A stretch of 64,000 nucleotides of DNA from NCBI GenBank assembly GCA_012103475.1, contig WLWS01000004.1, forward strand, positions 124,001 through 188,000, in the 5' to 3' direction. Both the position numbers and the translations under genes were made by a program. This DNA comes from Gammaproteobacteria bacterium. GTDB taxonomy: Bacteria > Pseudomonadota > Gammaproteobacteria > Eutrophobiales > Eutrophobiaceae. Shown piece after piece: positions 21,998 through 31,382 of the stretch (its first letter is position 1; every line of letters starts with the position of its first letter). The notes under the pieces are model-generated. The model searched no databases, was not told where the DNA came from, and saw only the letters and a program-made list of their open reading frames with translations.

Positions 21998-23322
21998 ATG
22001 GATACGAGGACTCTCGCTGCCAGGACCTTATTCAAAGTTATCAATAGGTCGGTTCCACTCGATCAGGCCTTGATCGACACTCTTAAAAATGTGCCACAAC
22101 ACAATGAGCGGAGCTTTATTCAGGAACTTTGTTACGGAACGATGCGCTGGTATCCGCGTCTGGAATTTATAGCTACCAGTTTACTTGATAAGCCACTGAA
22201 ACAGAAAGACGGCGATATTATAAAGACGGCGATATTATGATGCTGCTGTTTCTGGGCCTATATCAACTTGAATTTATGCGCACTCCTGAACACGCGGCTG
22301 TCTCATCAACGGTAAATGCCTGCGAACCATTGAAGAAGCCCTGGGCTAAAAATCTGATTAATGCAATTTTGCGACGTTATCTGCGCGAAAACACAAAAAT
22401 TCAGAAGGCAATTCTCAATGATCAATGTGCACTCTATGCACATCCTGTGTGGTTTATCGACCGGCTCAAAACTGATTGGCCGACTCACTGGGCAGGTCTT
22501 TTATCAAAAACGAATGAATACCCCCCGTTCCATCTAAGAGTAAATTTGAGTCTCAATAGTCGGAATGATTATCTGCAATTATTGAACAAGAACAATCTGA
22601 ATGCTTTGCCACTACCGCTTGTCGACAGTGCCGTTATTCTGAATCCGGCAATCGCCACGGAAAAGTTACCCGGCTTCAGTTGCGGGAAAGTGTCGGTACA
22701 GGATCAAGGCGCACAACTGGCAGCGTCTCTTCTTTGCATTGCCCCTGGCATGCGCGTTTTAGATGCCTGCGCCGCACCGGGTGGCAAGGCGGCTCATATC
22801 TGCGAATCTCAGTCAGGTCTGAAGGAAATAGTCGCAATAGATAAAGACGATTCCAGAATCTCCCTGCTTGAGTCAACGGCGAGTCGACTGCAAATAAGCA
22901 TGACTATTGTTAAAGCAGATGCTACAAAAACCGAAGACTGGTGGAATGGAGACGAGTTTGATCGAGTTCTCATTGATGCTCCCTGTAGTGCCACCGGCGT
23001 TATTCGTCGCCATCCGGACATAAAGATCTTACGTAAGGCCGACCAAATTTCGCCATTACTTGCTACTCAGGCCAAACTGCTTAAGACACTTTGGCCCTTA
23101 CTCAGAAAGGGCGGCATAATGGTATATTCGAGTTGTTCTCTCTTTCATGAAGAGAACGATTGTCAAATTGAAAAGCATCTGAACAACTGTAATGACGCTG
23201 AACTTGTTAAAATCGAGGCAAATTGGGGTATTGCAACAAAATATGGAAGACAGAGCCTGGCAGTTTCAGATGATACCGATAGTTTTTACTATTCTGTGTT
23301 GAAGAAAAAAAACACTGAATAG
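21998..23322 (+). pseudogene. rsmB: 16S rRNA m5C967 methyltransferase RsmB, frame split by a 17-bp duplication
   Basis: RsmB (Sun/Fmu) methylates C967 of 16S rRNA. The reading is split. Residues 1-80 (21998-22240) encode the first part of the NusB-like RNA-binding domain. The rest (22237-23322, 361 residues) carries the end of that domain and the methyltransferase core, with DACAAPGGKAAHI, DAPCSATGVIRRHPDIK and the catalytic YSSCSLFHEEN. Removing one copy of the 17-bp tandem repeat at 22205-22238 restores one frame, giving KPLKQKDGDIMMLLFLGLYQL, which aligns with E. coli RsmB without a gap. The stop of the first part and the ATG of the second overlap as ATGA, so two coupled peptides are conceivable. 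It sits between fmt and a DUF4390 gene as usual. Confidence 0.88.
22205..22238. repeat. Perfect 17-bp tandem duplication inside rsmB
   Basis: The unit AAAGACGGCGATATTAT occurs at 22205-22221 and again, identical and directly adjacent, at 22222-22238. As 17 is not a multiple of three, it shifts the frame. One unit fewer gives an uninterrupted rsmB. Confidence 0.97.
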
Positions 23323-23323
23323 C

Positions 23324-23881
23324 ATGGCCCATTTATCTGGAAAATTTACCGCTTGCATGTTTTTACTGTGCCTGACTCTTGGCAGCGTCCAGGCCAGTGA
23401 GGTTAACATCGAGTTTGCCACCAGTACACTGGTAGACAATCGCTATCTGGTCGATGCCTATATTGAGTATGATTTTGATGATGAAGTAATTACCGCACTA
23501 ACACATGGTATTCCACTACGTATTGACACTCATATCAAAATTAAACGAGAACGTAAATGGTTGTGGAATCCAGTTGTCCGTGCTGAAACGATGAGTTTTC
23601 AACTACAACGTCACGCCCTTAGCGATCACTACCTGTTAACCAATCTGAATACTGATGAGAAAGAACAATTTCAGTATCTTGATGAAGCTTTGAGAACTCT
23701 GGGATCAATAAATAGCCACTTTCTTTTTGATCTGGAAACTATTCATTCCGAAGCGAGTTACATCGGTTACCTGATGTCAGAGTTGAATATCGAAGCTTTG
23801 CCGCCTCCTTTACGACCTATTGCTTACTTCTCCAGACACTGGCAAGCTGATAGTGATTGGTATGAGTGGTTAGTGAAATGA
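23324..23881 (+). CDS. DUF4390 domain-containing exported protein
   Basis: A 185-residue exported protein with a signal peptide (about residues 1-24, ending GSVQAS). The mature part is a predicted beta-rich domain of the DUF4390 family, with WLWNPVVRAET and NLNTDEKEQFQYLDEALRTLGSI. Its function is unknown. It typically lies between rsmB and a NtrY-like kinase in gammaproteobacteria, exactly as here. It starts one base after the rsmB stop and its own stop overlaps the next ATG (ATGA), so it is translationally coupled to the kinase and may affect its periplasmic sensing; that last point is inference. Confidence 0.85.
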   Translation: MAHLSGKFTACMFLLCLTLGSVQASEVNIEFATSTLVDNRYLVDAYIEYDFDDEVITALTHGIPLRIDTHIKIKRERKWLWNPVVRAETMSFQLQRHALSDHYLLTNLNTDEKEQFQYLDEALRTLGSINSHFLFDLETIHSEASYIGYLMSELNIEALPPPLRPIAYFSRHWQADSDWYEWLVK

Positions 23882-26088
23882 AAAAAAGCGGACAGGTTAT
23901 TTTCGTAGCTGGTCTCGTATTGTTCGTATTCATGCTTGCGTCATTGGTAATGATGAGCGAGGCCCTGCAAAACTCTGAACGCTTCGACCGTCTTTACTCT
24001 GGATTATTGCTATTCATCAGTATTGGATTGGTGACACTTACTATTCTGATCGGTTTGAATTTACGTCGTCTTATTCGACAGCTACGAAAAAGGATACCCG
24101 GGTCAAGAATGACGGTGCGCATGGTCGTCATGCTCTCTGCCCTTTCAGTGACACCGGTCCTGATAGTTTACTATTTTTCACTCGATTTTTTGCACAGAGG
24201 TATTGATAACTGGTTTGATCTGGAATTCGAACAGGCACTCGATGATTCACTTGAATTAAGCCGACTCGCTCTAGATCTACGCATGAAGGAGATTCTGAAA
24301 CAAAGTGAACAAATAGCTGGCGAATTCACCGAAATCAATAATGCAGCTGTACCCTTCGAAATTGACGAATATCGGGTACGTTCCGGAGCCGAAGAATTTA
24401 CCCTACTGACACGTCAGGGCAGTATTATCGCTTCCAGTACGAGTGATACATTAAGTTTTGTGCCTACCCAGCCAAATGAAGCAATTTTATTTCAGGTTCA
24501 ACAAGGTAGCAGTTACATAGGACTGGATACGATCCGTGACTCGGGGCTCTCAATTCGAGTCGCCGTAAATGTTCCAGCCCTTGATATTGCTAACGGCGAT
24601 CGAATTATTCTTGCACTGTTTCCAGTCACGCCCAGGATAAATGACCTTGCCAAAAATGTTGAGAGTTCCTACATCAAGTACAAGGAGTTGTCCTATCTTC
24701 GTGAGCAACTTAAGGTCAGTTTCATATTAATTTTAACTCTTGTCCTGCTTTTCAGTATTTTCTCAGCAGTATGGGCAGCGTTTTATTCGGCAAGAAGGCT
24801 GGCTGCCCCGATACGCGATCTCGCTGAGGGAACTCGAGCGGTCGCAGAAGGTGATTACAATATGCAATTACCTGTCACCAGTAGGGATGAACTCGGGTTT
24901 CTCGTTGCCTCTTTCAATCAGATGACGCGCAAAATTGGCAGAGCGCGAGACGAAGTCAGTCGTAGTCAACAGGAGGCCGAAGCTCAACATGCTTATATCG
25001 AGGCAGTGCTTGGTAGATTGTCATCTGGCGTGATGGTTCTGGACAGTGACAAGACTTTACGCACCGCGAATATCAGCAGTGGCACAATTTTGGCAGCCGA
25101 CATTACCGCTTTGATCGGGCTCCCACTGCATGAGATTGCCTCGCGATATCAGTACCTGGAAGAATTCATTGCGGATATTTCTGCTGATCTGGATAAGCGC
25201 GGGGACTGGGCCGAACAGATGACTGTTTTTGGTACCAGCGGCAGACAGATACTAATGTGCCGTGGAACTTCTCTGTCGCTTGGTGGTGTTGTTCAGGACA
25301 AGGTTTATGTCATCGTTTTTGACGATATTACCGCGCTAATTCAGGGACAACGTGACGCCGCCTGGAGCGAAATGGCGAGGCGTCTCGCACATGAAATTAA
25401 GAACCCGCTCACACCAATCAAACTGGCAGCAGAAAGACTCAGACATAAGTATCTTACAACAATGGAACAGGAATATGCCGATACGCTTGACAGACTGACT
25501 ACGACTATCATTCAACAGGTTGAAACCATGCGCGATATGGTCAACGACTTTTCAGATTATGCCAGAGCGCCGGTAACCAGCCCCGAACTCATTGATATCA
25601 ATGAGCTACTGCAGGAAGTCGTGGATTTATACTCCACAATGGATGCTAAAATAGAAATAGAGATGCAGTTAGGCACAGATGTGCCCAAAATAATGGCCGA
25701 CCCGAGCAGGTTACGTCAGGTTTTCAATAATCTTCTCAATAACGCCATTGATGCCATAGCCGATCAGCAGAATATGCGGTTAACTATCGGCTCGAAACTG
25801 ACTACCGTAACCGGCGCTGACTTTATTGAAATCCGTCTGACTGACGCAGGTCCTGGAATAGAGGAAGATATTATCGGCAATTTATTTGAACCTTATGTGA
25901 CTACCAAACAGAAAGGAACAGGCCTTGGACTGGCTATAGTGAAGAAAATAATTGAAGAGCATGGAGGGATTGTCTGGCTGGAAAACAATGACAATGGAGA
26001 GGGTGCGTGTGCTGTAATCCGTTTGCCTATGGCAACTGCCGAATTAGCTGCTAATATGAAAGCCGAATCAGACAGTGGTAGTTCCTGA
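23878..26088 (+). CDS. NtrY-like sensor histidine kinase
   Basis: A membrane sensor kinase of 736 residues from the ATG that overlaps the preceding stop; a GTG 12 bases upstream is an alternative. Domains in order: two N-terminal transmembrane segments and a third near residue 80-100, a periplasmic sensor region, a transmembrane segment near residue 285, HAMP (with RRLAAPIRDLAEGTRAVAEG), a PAS domain, HisKA with the phosphorylated His in LAHEIKNPLTPIKLAAERLR, and HATPase_c with NLLNNAIDAI and GTGLGLAIVKKIIEEHGG. It pairs with the downstream NtrX-like regulator 70 bases away. Confidence 0.93.
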   Translation: MKKSGQVIFVAGLVLFVFMLASLVMMSEALQNSERFDRLYSGLLLFISIGLVTLTILIGLNLRRLIRQLRKRIPGSRMTVRMVVMLSALSVTPVLIVYYFSLDFLHRGIDNWFDLEFEQALDDSLELSRLALDLRMKEILKQSEQIAGEFTEINNAAVPFEIDEYRVRSGAEEFTLLTRQGSIIASSTSDTLSFVPTQPNEAILFQVQQGSSYIGLDTIRDSGLSIRVAVNVPALDIANGDRIILALFPVTPRINDLAKNVESSYIKYKELSYLREQLKVSFILILTLVLLFSIFSAVWAAFYSARRLAAPIRDLAEGTRAVAEGDYNMQLPVTSRDELGFLVASFNQMTRKIGRARDEVSRSQQEAEAQHAYIEAVLGRLSSGVMVLDSDKTLRTANISSGTILAADITALIGLPLHEIASRYQYLEEFIADISADLDKRGDWAEQMTVFGTSGRQILMCRGTSLSLGGVVQDKVYVIVFDDITALIQGQRDAAWSEMARRLAHEIKNPLTPIKLAAERLRHKYLTTMEQEYADTLDRLTTTIIQQVETMRDMVNDFSDYARAPVTSPELIDINELLQEVVDLYSTMDAKIEIEMQLGTDVPKIMADPSRLRQVFNNLLNNAIDAIADQQNMRLTIGSKLTTVTGADFIEIRLTDAGPGIEEDIIGNLFEPYVTTKQKGTGLGLAIVKKIIEEHGGIVWLENNDNGEGACAVIRLPMATAELAANMKAESDSGSS

Positions 26089-26158
26089 ACAGGGAATTCG
26101 TTCCTATTAATGCCCATGAATTTTACTGCTATAATATACAGGTGAAAAAGAACCTCAC

Positions 26159-27514
26159 ATGAACAAAGGAAACATACTAGTCGTCGATGATGAACCGGAC
26201 ATTTGCAGTCTGGTTAAAGAAATCCTTGAAGACGAAGGATATGATGTGCACACCGCTGGAAACGGTGAAGAAGCTGATAGTCAACGCGACAATATTCACC
26301 CCGATTTGATCATTCTCGACATATGGATGCCGGATATCGACGGCATTAGCCTGTTAAAGAAGTGGAATGAGACGGATAAGATGGATTCTCCCGTCATCAT
26401 GATGTCAGGACATGGCACAGTGGAGACGGCAGTTGAAGCTACTCGTCTGGGCGCCTATGATTTTCTCGAGAAACCTCTTTCGCTCGCCAAGCTTGTACTT
26501 ACCGTAAAGCATGCTCTTGAACGAAATGAGCTCCAGAATGAGAATCTGCGTTTGCGTCAATACGGTGAAAGACCGATCGAGCTTATCGGCAGGAGCAAAC
26601 TAATCACTGATTTGAAAGAACAGATTGATCGGATTGCGAACCACGACACTCCAGTGCTAATTATTGGCGAATCAGGAACAGACAAAGAACTGGTCGCGCG
26701 CTATATGCATTCGAAAAGTGAGCGCAAAGATGGATCTTTTATAAGCGTCGGCGTGTCTGGGTTGTCAAGCGACGGTTCATCCGTTGAGTTGTTTGGTAAG
26801 GATGATAAGGATCAGGGACACAGTGGCTTTCTCGAGCAGGCACATGGCGGCACCATATTCATCAAGGATATAGCTGCAATGGATATTAGTACTCAGGCGA
26901 AGCTTCACAGTGCCCTTGAAACACAAAGATTCACACGAAACGACAGTGTTGAACCAATACAGATGAACGCGCGGGTCATTGCCGCAACCAGACACACTCT
27001 GGATGAAAAGGTAAAACAAGGTGAGTTCAGAGATGATCTGTTTTTCCAGTTGAATGTCATCCCGATAAAAATTCCCCCGCTAAGAGAACATTTTGAAGAC
27101 GTTCCGGAGCTACTTGAATACTACGTAAATTTTTTTGTTGCACAAGACGGTCTAACCTATCGTAAATTTAGTACCGGTGCTCAAAATCGTCTTCGCACTT
27201 ATAGCTGGCCGGGCAATATCCGCGAACTGAAAAATCTTATTCAACGTCTATTGATACTCGGTAATGACGAGGCGATTGAACTGGAAGAAGTTGAAACGGC
27301 GCTGGGTGAACAGCCTAGTACTCGTTATTCAGATGATTTATACAATTTTAATATGCCCTTACGCGATGCCCGTGAACGTTTTGAAAAGGCTTATCTGGAG
27401 TATCAGTTGAAACAGGCAAATGGCAGTGTCAGTAAAATAGCTAAAGCTGTCGGCATGGAGCGTACTCATCTATATCGCAAATTAAAATCTCTGGGTATTG
27501 ATATAAAAAGCTGA
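26159..27514 (+). CDS. NtrX-like response regulator with degenerate AAA+ domain
   Basis: A 451-residue regulator. The receiver domain (residues 1-120) is intact: acidic pocket DDEPD, phospho-acceptor Asp in LIILDIWMPDIDG, and the switch Lys in FLEKPLS. The central AAA+ domain is degenerate. Walker A reads GESGTDKE instead of GESGTGKE, and the Walker B region reads GGTIFIKDIA where GGT(L/I)(F/Y)(L/I)DE(I/V)A is expected. The sigma-54 contact motif GAFTGA is absent, as it also is in alphaproteobacterial NtrX. WPGNIRELKN and a C-terminal Fis-type helix-turn-helix (VSKIAKAVGMERTHLYRKL) are intact. I infer a phosphorylation-controlled DNA-binding protein rather than a sigma-54 ATPase. Confidence 0.9.
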   Translation: MNKGNILVVDDEPDICSLVKEILEDEGYDVHTAGNGEEADSQRDNIHPDLIILDIWMPDIDGISLLKKWNETDKMDSPVIMMSGHGTVETAVEATRLGAYDFLEKPLSLAKLVLTVKHALERNELQNENLRLRQYGERPIELIGRSKLITDLKEQIDRIANHDTPVLIIGESGTDKELVARYMHSKSERKDGSFISVGVSGLSSDGSSVELFGKDDKDQGHSGFLEQAHGGTIFIKDIAAMDISTQAKLHSALETQRFTRNDSVEPIQMNARVIAATRHTLDEKVKQGEFRDDLFFQLNVIPIKIPPLREHFEDVPELLEYYVNFFVAQDGLTYRKFSTGAQNRLRTYSWPGNIRELKNLIQRLLILGNDEAIELEEVETALGEQPSTRYSDDLYNFNMPLRDARERFEKAYLEYQLKQANGSVSKIAKAVGMERTHLYRKLKSLGIDIKS

Positions 27515-27588
27515 TAAGCCGTGTCTATTGCTTTTACAGTGACTTCATTCTCCTTCCTCAGATGTCAATCTGAACTGCTGTATCACTT

Positions 27589-28962
27589 ATGAAAATAATT
27601 ATTCTCGGCGCAGGCCAGGTAGGGTCCTCAGTGGCCGCCAATTTAGTAAGTGAAGCTAATGACATCACCATAGTCGATATCAAAGCCAAACTCCTGCAGT
27701 CACTAAGTGAACGTTATGACTTGCAAACTATTAACGGGGTTGCCTCGCACCCGTCGGTTCTAGCGAAAGCAGGAGCGAACGATGCCGATATGATCATCGC
27801 AGTGACCAACAGCGATGAAACCAACATGGTCGCTTGTCAGGTGGCTTATACACTATTCCACACACCTACCAAGATTGCTCGCGTCAGAAGCCTTGATTAT
27901 CAGAACAATCCGACTTTGTTCGCTCAAGAAGCATTGCCTATTGATGTACTAATAAATCCGGAGCAAATCGTCACAGAATACATCTCTCGTCTCGTTAGTT
28001 TTCCGGGAGCACTGCAGGTACTGGATTTTGCGTCAGGTAAAGCTCAGATGGTAGCAATCCGTGTCGCAGCAGACGGTATCCTCGTCGGCAAAAAGATTAT
28101 TGAAATGTGTGAGCAGCTGGGATCGATAGACTACCGGGTGGTGTCAATTTTCAGAGAGGGTGCGGCTATCATTCCTGATGGCGATACCGTGATTGAAAAT
28201 AATAACGAATTATTCATTATCGGTGCACCAGAGCATATAAAGAACCTCCTGAAGTCTGTCAGGCAGAAAGAAAAACCTGTCAAGAGAGTGATGATTGCTG
28301 GTGGCGGTAATATAGGCATACGTCTGGCCAAGAAACTTGAAAAAGACTATCAGGTAAAACTGATCGAAATGGATGTCGAACAGGCACATCGTGCGTCTGA
28401 AGAACTCAAACATACAATTGTTTTACAAGGAGATGCAGCAGACGAAGATCTCCTGATTGAAGAGAACATCGATGAGACCGATATTTTCTGTGCCTTAACC
28501 AATGCAGATGAAGCGAACATAATTTCCTGCATGCTGGCGAAACGTCTCGGTGCACCTAAAGTGATGTCTCTCATTAACCGCGCCGCCTATGTCGATCTGG
28601 TCCAGAGCGACGTTATCGATATCGCCATCTCACCACAACAAACAACTATCGGCAGTTTACTCGCTCATATTCGACGTGGCGACGTTGTAGTAGTGCACTC
28701 TTTAAGGCGTGGTGCCGCGGAAGCTATTGAAGCAATCGCCCATGGTGACAAACAATCATCAAATGTAGTTGGTCGCGCTATTGAAGAAATAAATTTGCCG
28801 CAAGACACAAGCATTGGAGCTATTGTTCGCGATGATAGTGTTTTGATTGCACATCATGATACGGTCATTCAGGCTGAAGATCATATTATATTGCTTGTTG
28901 CGGACAAAAAACGTGTTCCCGAGGTCGAAAGGCTGTTTCAGGTTAGCGTCACTTTTTTATAA
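27589..28962 (+). CDS. trkA: Trk system potassium uptake protein TrkA
   Basis: Peripheral cytoplasmic regulator of the TrkH potassium channel, 457 residues. It has two RCK units, each with a Rossmann NAD-binding fold (MKIIILGAGQVGSSVA at residue 1, and VMIAGGGNIGIRLAKKLE near residue 235) followed by a TrkA-C domain. It lies 58 bases before trkH, so both channel and gate are encoded together, downstream of the ntrYX-like pair, a common linkage in proteobacteria. Confidence 0.97.
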   Translation: MKIIILGAGQVGSSVAANLVSEANDITIVDIKAKLLQSLSERYDLQTINGVASHPSVLAKAGANDADMIIAVTNSDETNMVACQVAYTLFHTPTKIARVRSLDYQNNPTLFAQEALPIDVLINPEQIVTEYISRLVSFPGALQVLDFASGKAQMVAIRVAADGILVGKKIIEMCEQLGSIDYRVVSIFREGAAIIPDGDTVIENNNELFIIGAPEHIKNLLKSVRQKEKPVKRVMIAGGGNIGIRLAKKLEKDYQVKLIEMDVEQAHRASEELKHTIVLQGDAADEDLLIEENIDETDIFCALTNADEANIISCMLAKRLGAPKVMSLINRAAYVDLVQSDVIDIAISPQQTTIGSLLAHIRRGDVVVVHSLRRGAAEAIEAIAHGDKQSSNVVGRAIEEINLPQDTSIGAIVRDDSVLIAHHDTVIQAEDHIILLVADKKRVPEVERLFQVSVTFL

Positions 28963-29020
28963 ACCGGAATGTTGTAGAACCTGCCCTGCGATCTATGACC
29001 AAGAAAGGATCTGAAAAGAT

Positions 29021-30472
29021 ATGCAATATGTCGTAATTCAGCGAATCCTCGGTCTATTGCTTGCATTATTTAGCCTTACCCTGTTGCCACCAATGGCAAT
29101 TGCCTGGTGGTTTCAGGAGGGTGCTGAAATTGCATTTTCACTTGCCTTTGTTATTACCATTAGTTTCGGGCTCGTGCTCTGGTTCCCTGTTCGCCATGTC
29201 CGGAATGATATGCGCCTGCGTGATGGATTTATTGTCGTGGTTTTATTCTGGGCCGGGCTTGGGCTGACTGGTGCGGTACCACTCGCTTTGTCTGACTATC
29301 CACATATGTCCTTCACTGATGCCGTATTTGAATCTTTATCGGCTTTAACTACGACAGGAGCGACTGTGATTACCGGTATTGATGCCTTGCCGACGTCCAT
29401 TCTCTTTTACAGGCAGGAACTTCAATGGCTTGGTGGGATGGGTATCATCGTTCTGGCAGTAGCGATATTACCTTTGCTGGGTATTGGCGGCATGCAACTC
29501 TATCGTGCTGAAACACCCGGTCCGATAAAAGACTCGAAACTAACTCCACGAATAACCGAAACCGCAAAAGCACTCTGGTATATTTATCTAGCACTCACGG
29601 TTTCCTGCGCACTACTTTACTGGCTGGCAGGAATGTCTTTCTTCGATGCTCTGGCTCATAGCTTCTCAACTGTATCGATTGGCGGTTTTTCAACTCACGA
29701 CCTGAGTATTGGTTATTTCGATAACAAGCTTATCGATGCGATAGCGGTAGTATTCATGCTACTCGCCGGTGTTAACTTTACTTTGCATTTTCTGGCCTGG
29801 CGCAATATGAATCTCAAGCCATATTATTACGATACTGAGTTGAAGGCTTACCTGTCAGTATTGATGAGCATTTGCATCATCACCTGCTCTTATCTGATTT
29901 ATAAAGATGTTTATAAAGATCCAGGCACTGCAATTACTCATGGAATATTTCAAACTATTTCGATTGCGACAACTACTGGCTATACAACAGCAACCTATCA
30001 AAGCTGGCCGAATTTTCTACCTGTTCTGCTTTTGTTTGCCAGTTTTTTAGGTGCATGTGCCGGCTCAACCGGAGGCGGCCTGAAAGTCATTCGCATTGTG
30101 CTTTTGTTCAAACAGGGAATGCGGGAAATAAAAAGACTGATACACCCCAACGCCATAATTCATATCAAACTTGGTGATCGACCTGTTCAGGAGCCAATTA
30201 TTAATGCCGTCTGGGGATTCTTCGCTTCATATGTCGCAGTATTTGCGATAATGATGTTATTGTTGATGGCAACCGGACTGGATCAGGTCACAGCCTTTTC
30301 CGCCATGGCCGCATGCATGAATAATCTTGGTCCGGGGCTAGGTGATGTTAGCGCTCATTATGGAAACATAAATAATCCCGCCAAATGGATTTTGTGTATC
30401 GCCATGCTGCTGGGTCGTCTGGAAATCTTTACACTTCTGGTCTTACTCACTCCAACCTTCTGGCGCAAATGA
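29021..30472 (+). CDS. trkH: Trk system potassium uptake protein TrkH
   Basis: Inner-membrane potassium channel subunit of 483 residues, with about ten transmembrane segments and four pore-loop repeats. Selectivity-filter segments are visible as LTTTGAT, STVSIGGFS, TTTGYTT and MNNLGPGLG. TGGGLKVIR follows the third repeat. Its stop overlaps the start of a methyltransferase gene (ATGA). Confidence 0.96.
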   Translation: MQYVVIQRILGLLLALFSLTLLPPMAIAWWFQEGAEIAFSLAFVITISFGLVLWFPVRHVRNDMRLRDGFIVVVLFWAGLGLTGAVPLALSDYPHMSFTDAVFESLSALTTTGATVITGIDALPTSILFYRQELQWLGGMGIIVLAVAILPLLGIGGMQLYRAETPGPIKDSKLTPRITETAKALWYIYLALTVSCALLYWLAGMSFFDALAHSFSTVSIGGFSTHDLSIGYFDNKLIDAIAVVFMLLAGVNFTLHFLAWRNMNLKPYYYDTELKAYLSVLMSICIITCSYLIYKDVYKDPGTAITHGIFQTISIATTTGYTTATYQSWPNFLPVLLLFASFLGACAGSTGGGLKVIRIVLLFKQGMREIKRLIHPNAIIHIKLGDRPVQEPIINAVWGFFASYVAVFAIMMLLLMATGLDQVTAFSAMAACMNNLGPGLGDVSAHYGNINNPAKWILCIAMLLGRLEIFTLLVLLTPTFWRK

Positions 30473-31050
30473 AAACTACAGATGATGCTGTTAAATGGAA
30501 CCAAATTTATAAGGAGAAATCTGATTCAGCAATTCTGCCCTCGCCGGTTCTGATTGAAAACTCGCACCTGCTGCCAGACACAGGGATTGCGCTCGATCTG
30601 GCTTGCGGACGTGGTGCTAACGCATTATTTCTCGCTGAACATGGTCTCGATACACAGGCATGGGACATCTCTGACGTCGCGATAGAAACGCTGCAAAGAA
30701 AAGCAAGCGGAACTCACAGAAATCTGCATTGTCAGGTAAGAGACATCATCAACATGCCGCCTGAACCTGCATCATTAGACGTGATTGTCGTTAGTCGTTT
30801 TCTCGAACGCTGTATAGTTCCGAATCTGATAGCGGCGTTGCGACACGGTGGCCTTATTTTTTATCAGACATTTATAAATGATCAAGTTAGTCAAAGCGGC
30901 CCTCGAAATCCGGATTACCGGCTCAAAAATAACGAGCTATTACACCTGTTTCAAGACATGCGTATCCTCGTCTATCGGGAAGAAGGTAGTGTGGGCAGTG
31001 TAAGTCAAGGTTTTCGTAATGAAGCTATGCTGATAGCCAGTATTTCATAG
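30469..31050 (+). CDS. Class I SAM-dependent methyltransferase
   Basis: A 193-residue soluble protein. The frame is open upstream to 30385 within trkH, but the ATG at 30469 overlapping the trkH stop gives a normal-length product. Motif I is ALDLACGRGANALFLAE (about residues 37-53), followed by the acidic loop WDISDVAIETL and a motif IV-like DVIVVSRFLER. It resembles the TehB/tellurite-resistance and related methyltransferase families. The substrate cannot be told. Confidence 0.85.
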   Translation: MKTTDDAVKWNQIYKEKSDSAILPSPVLIENSHLLPDTGIALDLACGRGANALFLAEHGLDTQAWDISDVAIETLQRKASGTHRNLHCQVRDIINMPPEPASLDVIVVSRFLERCIVPNLIAALRHGGLIFYQTFINDQVSQSGPRNPDYRLKNNELLHLFQDMRILVYREEGSVGSVSQGFRNEAMLIASIS

Positions 31051-31051
31051 C

Positions 31052-31366
31052 ATGAAGAATTTTAATGTAATGCAAGTTATGCTTGATGAGGGCAAGGATA
31101 ACGCACTACTACGTTTCACAATGGGAAGTGCTTTTTACAAACATCATAAATATAGAGAAGCCATCGAACAACTGTCTGTAGCGGTTGAACTGAAACCTGA
31201 TTTCATATCGGCGTGGATACTTTACGGCGAAGCACTTTTGCAGAACAATGAAGTTGAACACGCTCAACAGGTTATTCGCAAAGGTCTCGATGCTGCAAAA
31301 ATCGCAAAAGATGTTAACGGCGTGGCGGAATTACAGCTACTACTGCAAAAAACGGGGACTATTTAA
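31052..31366 (+). CDS. Tetratricopeptide-repeat protein
   Basis: A 104-residue helical protein starting one base after the methyltransferase stop. Two TPR units are visible: LLRFTMGSAFYKHHKYREAI (about residues 20-40) and the AWILYGEALLQNNEVEHAQQ segment (about 55-75). There is no signal peptide. Small TPR proteins of this kind mediate protein contacts; the partner is unknown. It is the last gene of the plus-strand block and faces the DUF885 gene 16 bases away. Confidence 0.85.
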   Translation: MKNFNVMQVMLDEGKDNALLRFTMGSAFYKHHKYREAIEQLSVAVELKPDFISAWILYGEALLQNNEVEHAQQVIRKGLDAAKIAKDVNGVAELQLLLQKTGTI

Positions 31367-31382
31367 AGTCAGCGCGTAAACG

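Noticed and set aside
26159-27514. Absence of GAFTGA alone as a novelty
   Set aside because: Alphaproteobacterial NtrX proteins also lack it; only the additional Walker A and B changes are reported as unusual.
30385-30468. Upstream extension of the methyltransferase frame inside trkH
   Set aside because: The ATG overlapping the trkH stop gives a normal methyltransferase length; the extension is trkH coding sequence in another frame.
31367-31382. Possible bidirectional terminator between the TPR and DUF885 genes
   Set aside because: Only a 4-bp AGCG/CGCT stem without a U run is visible; too weak to call.
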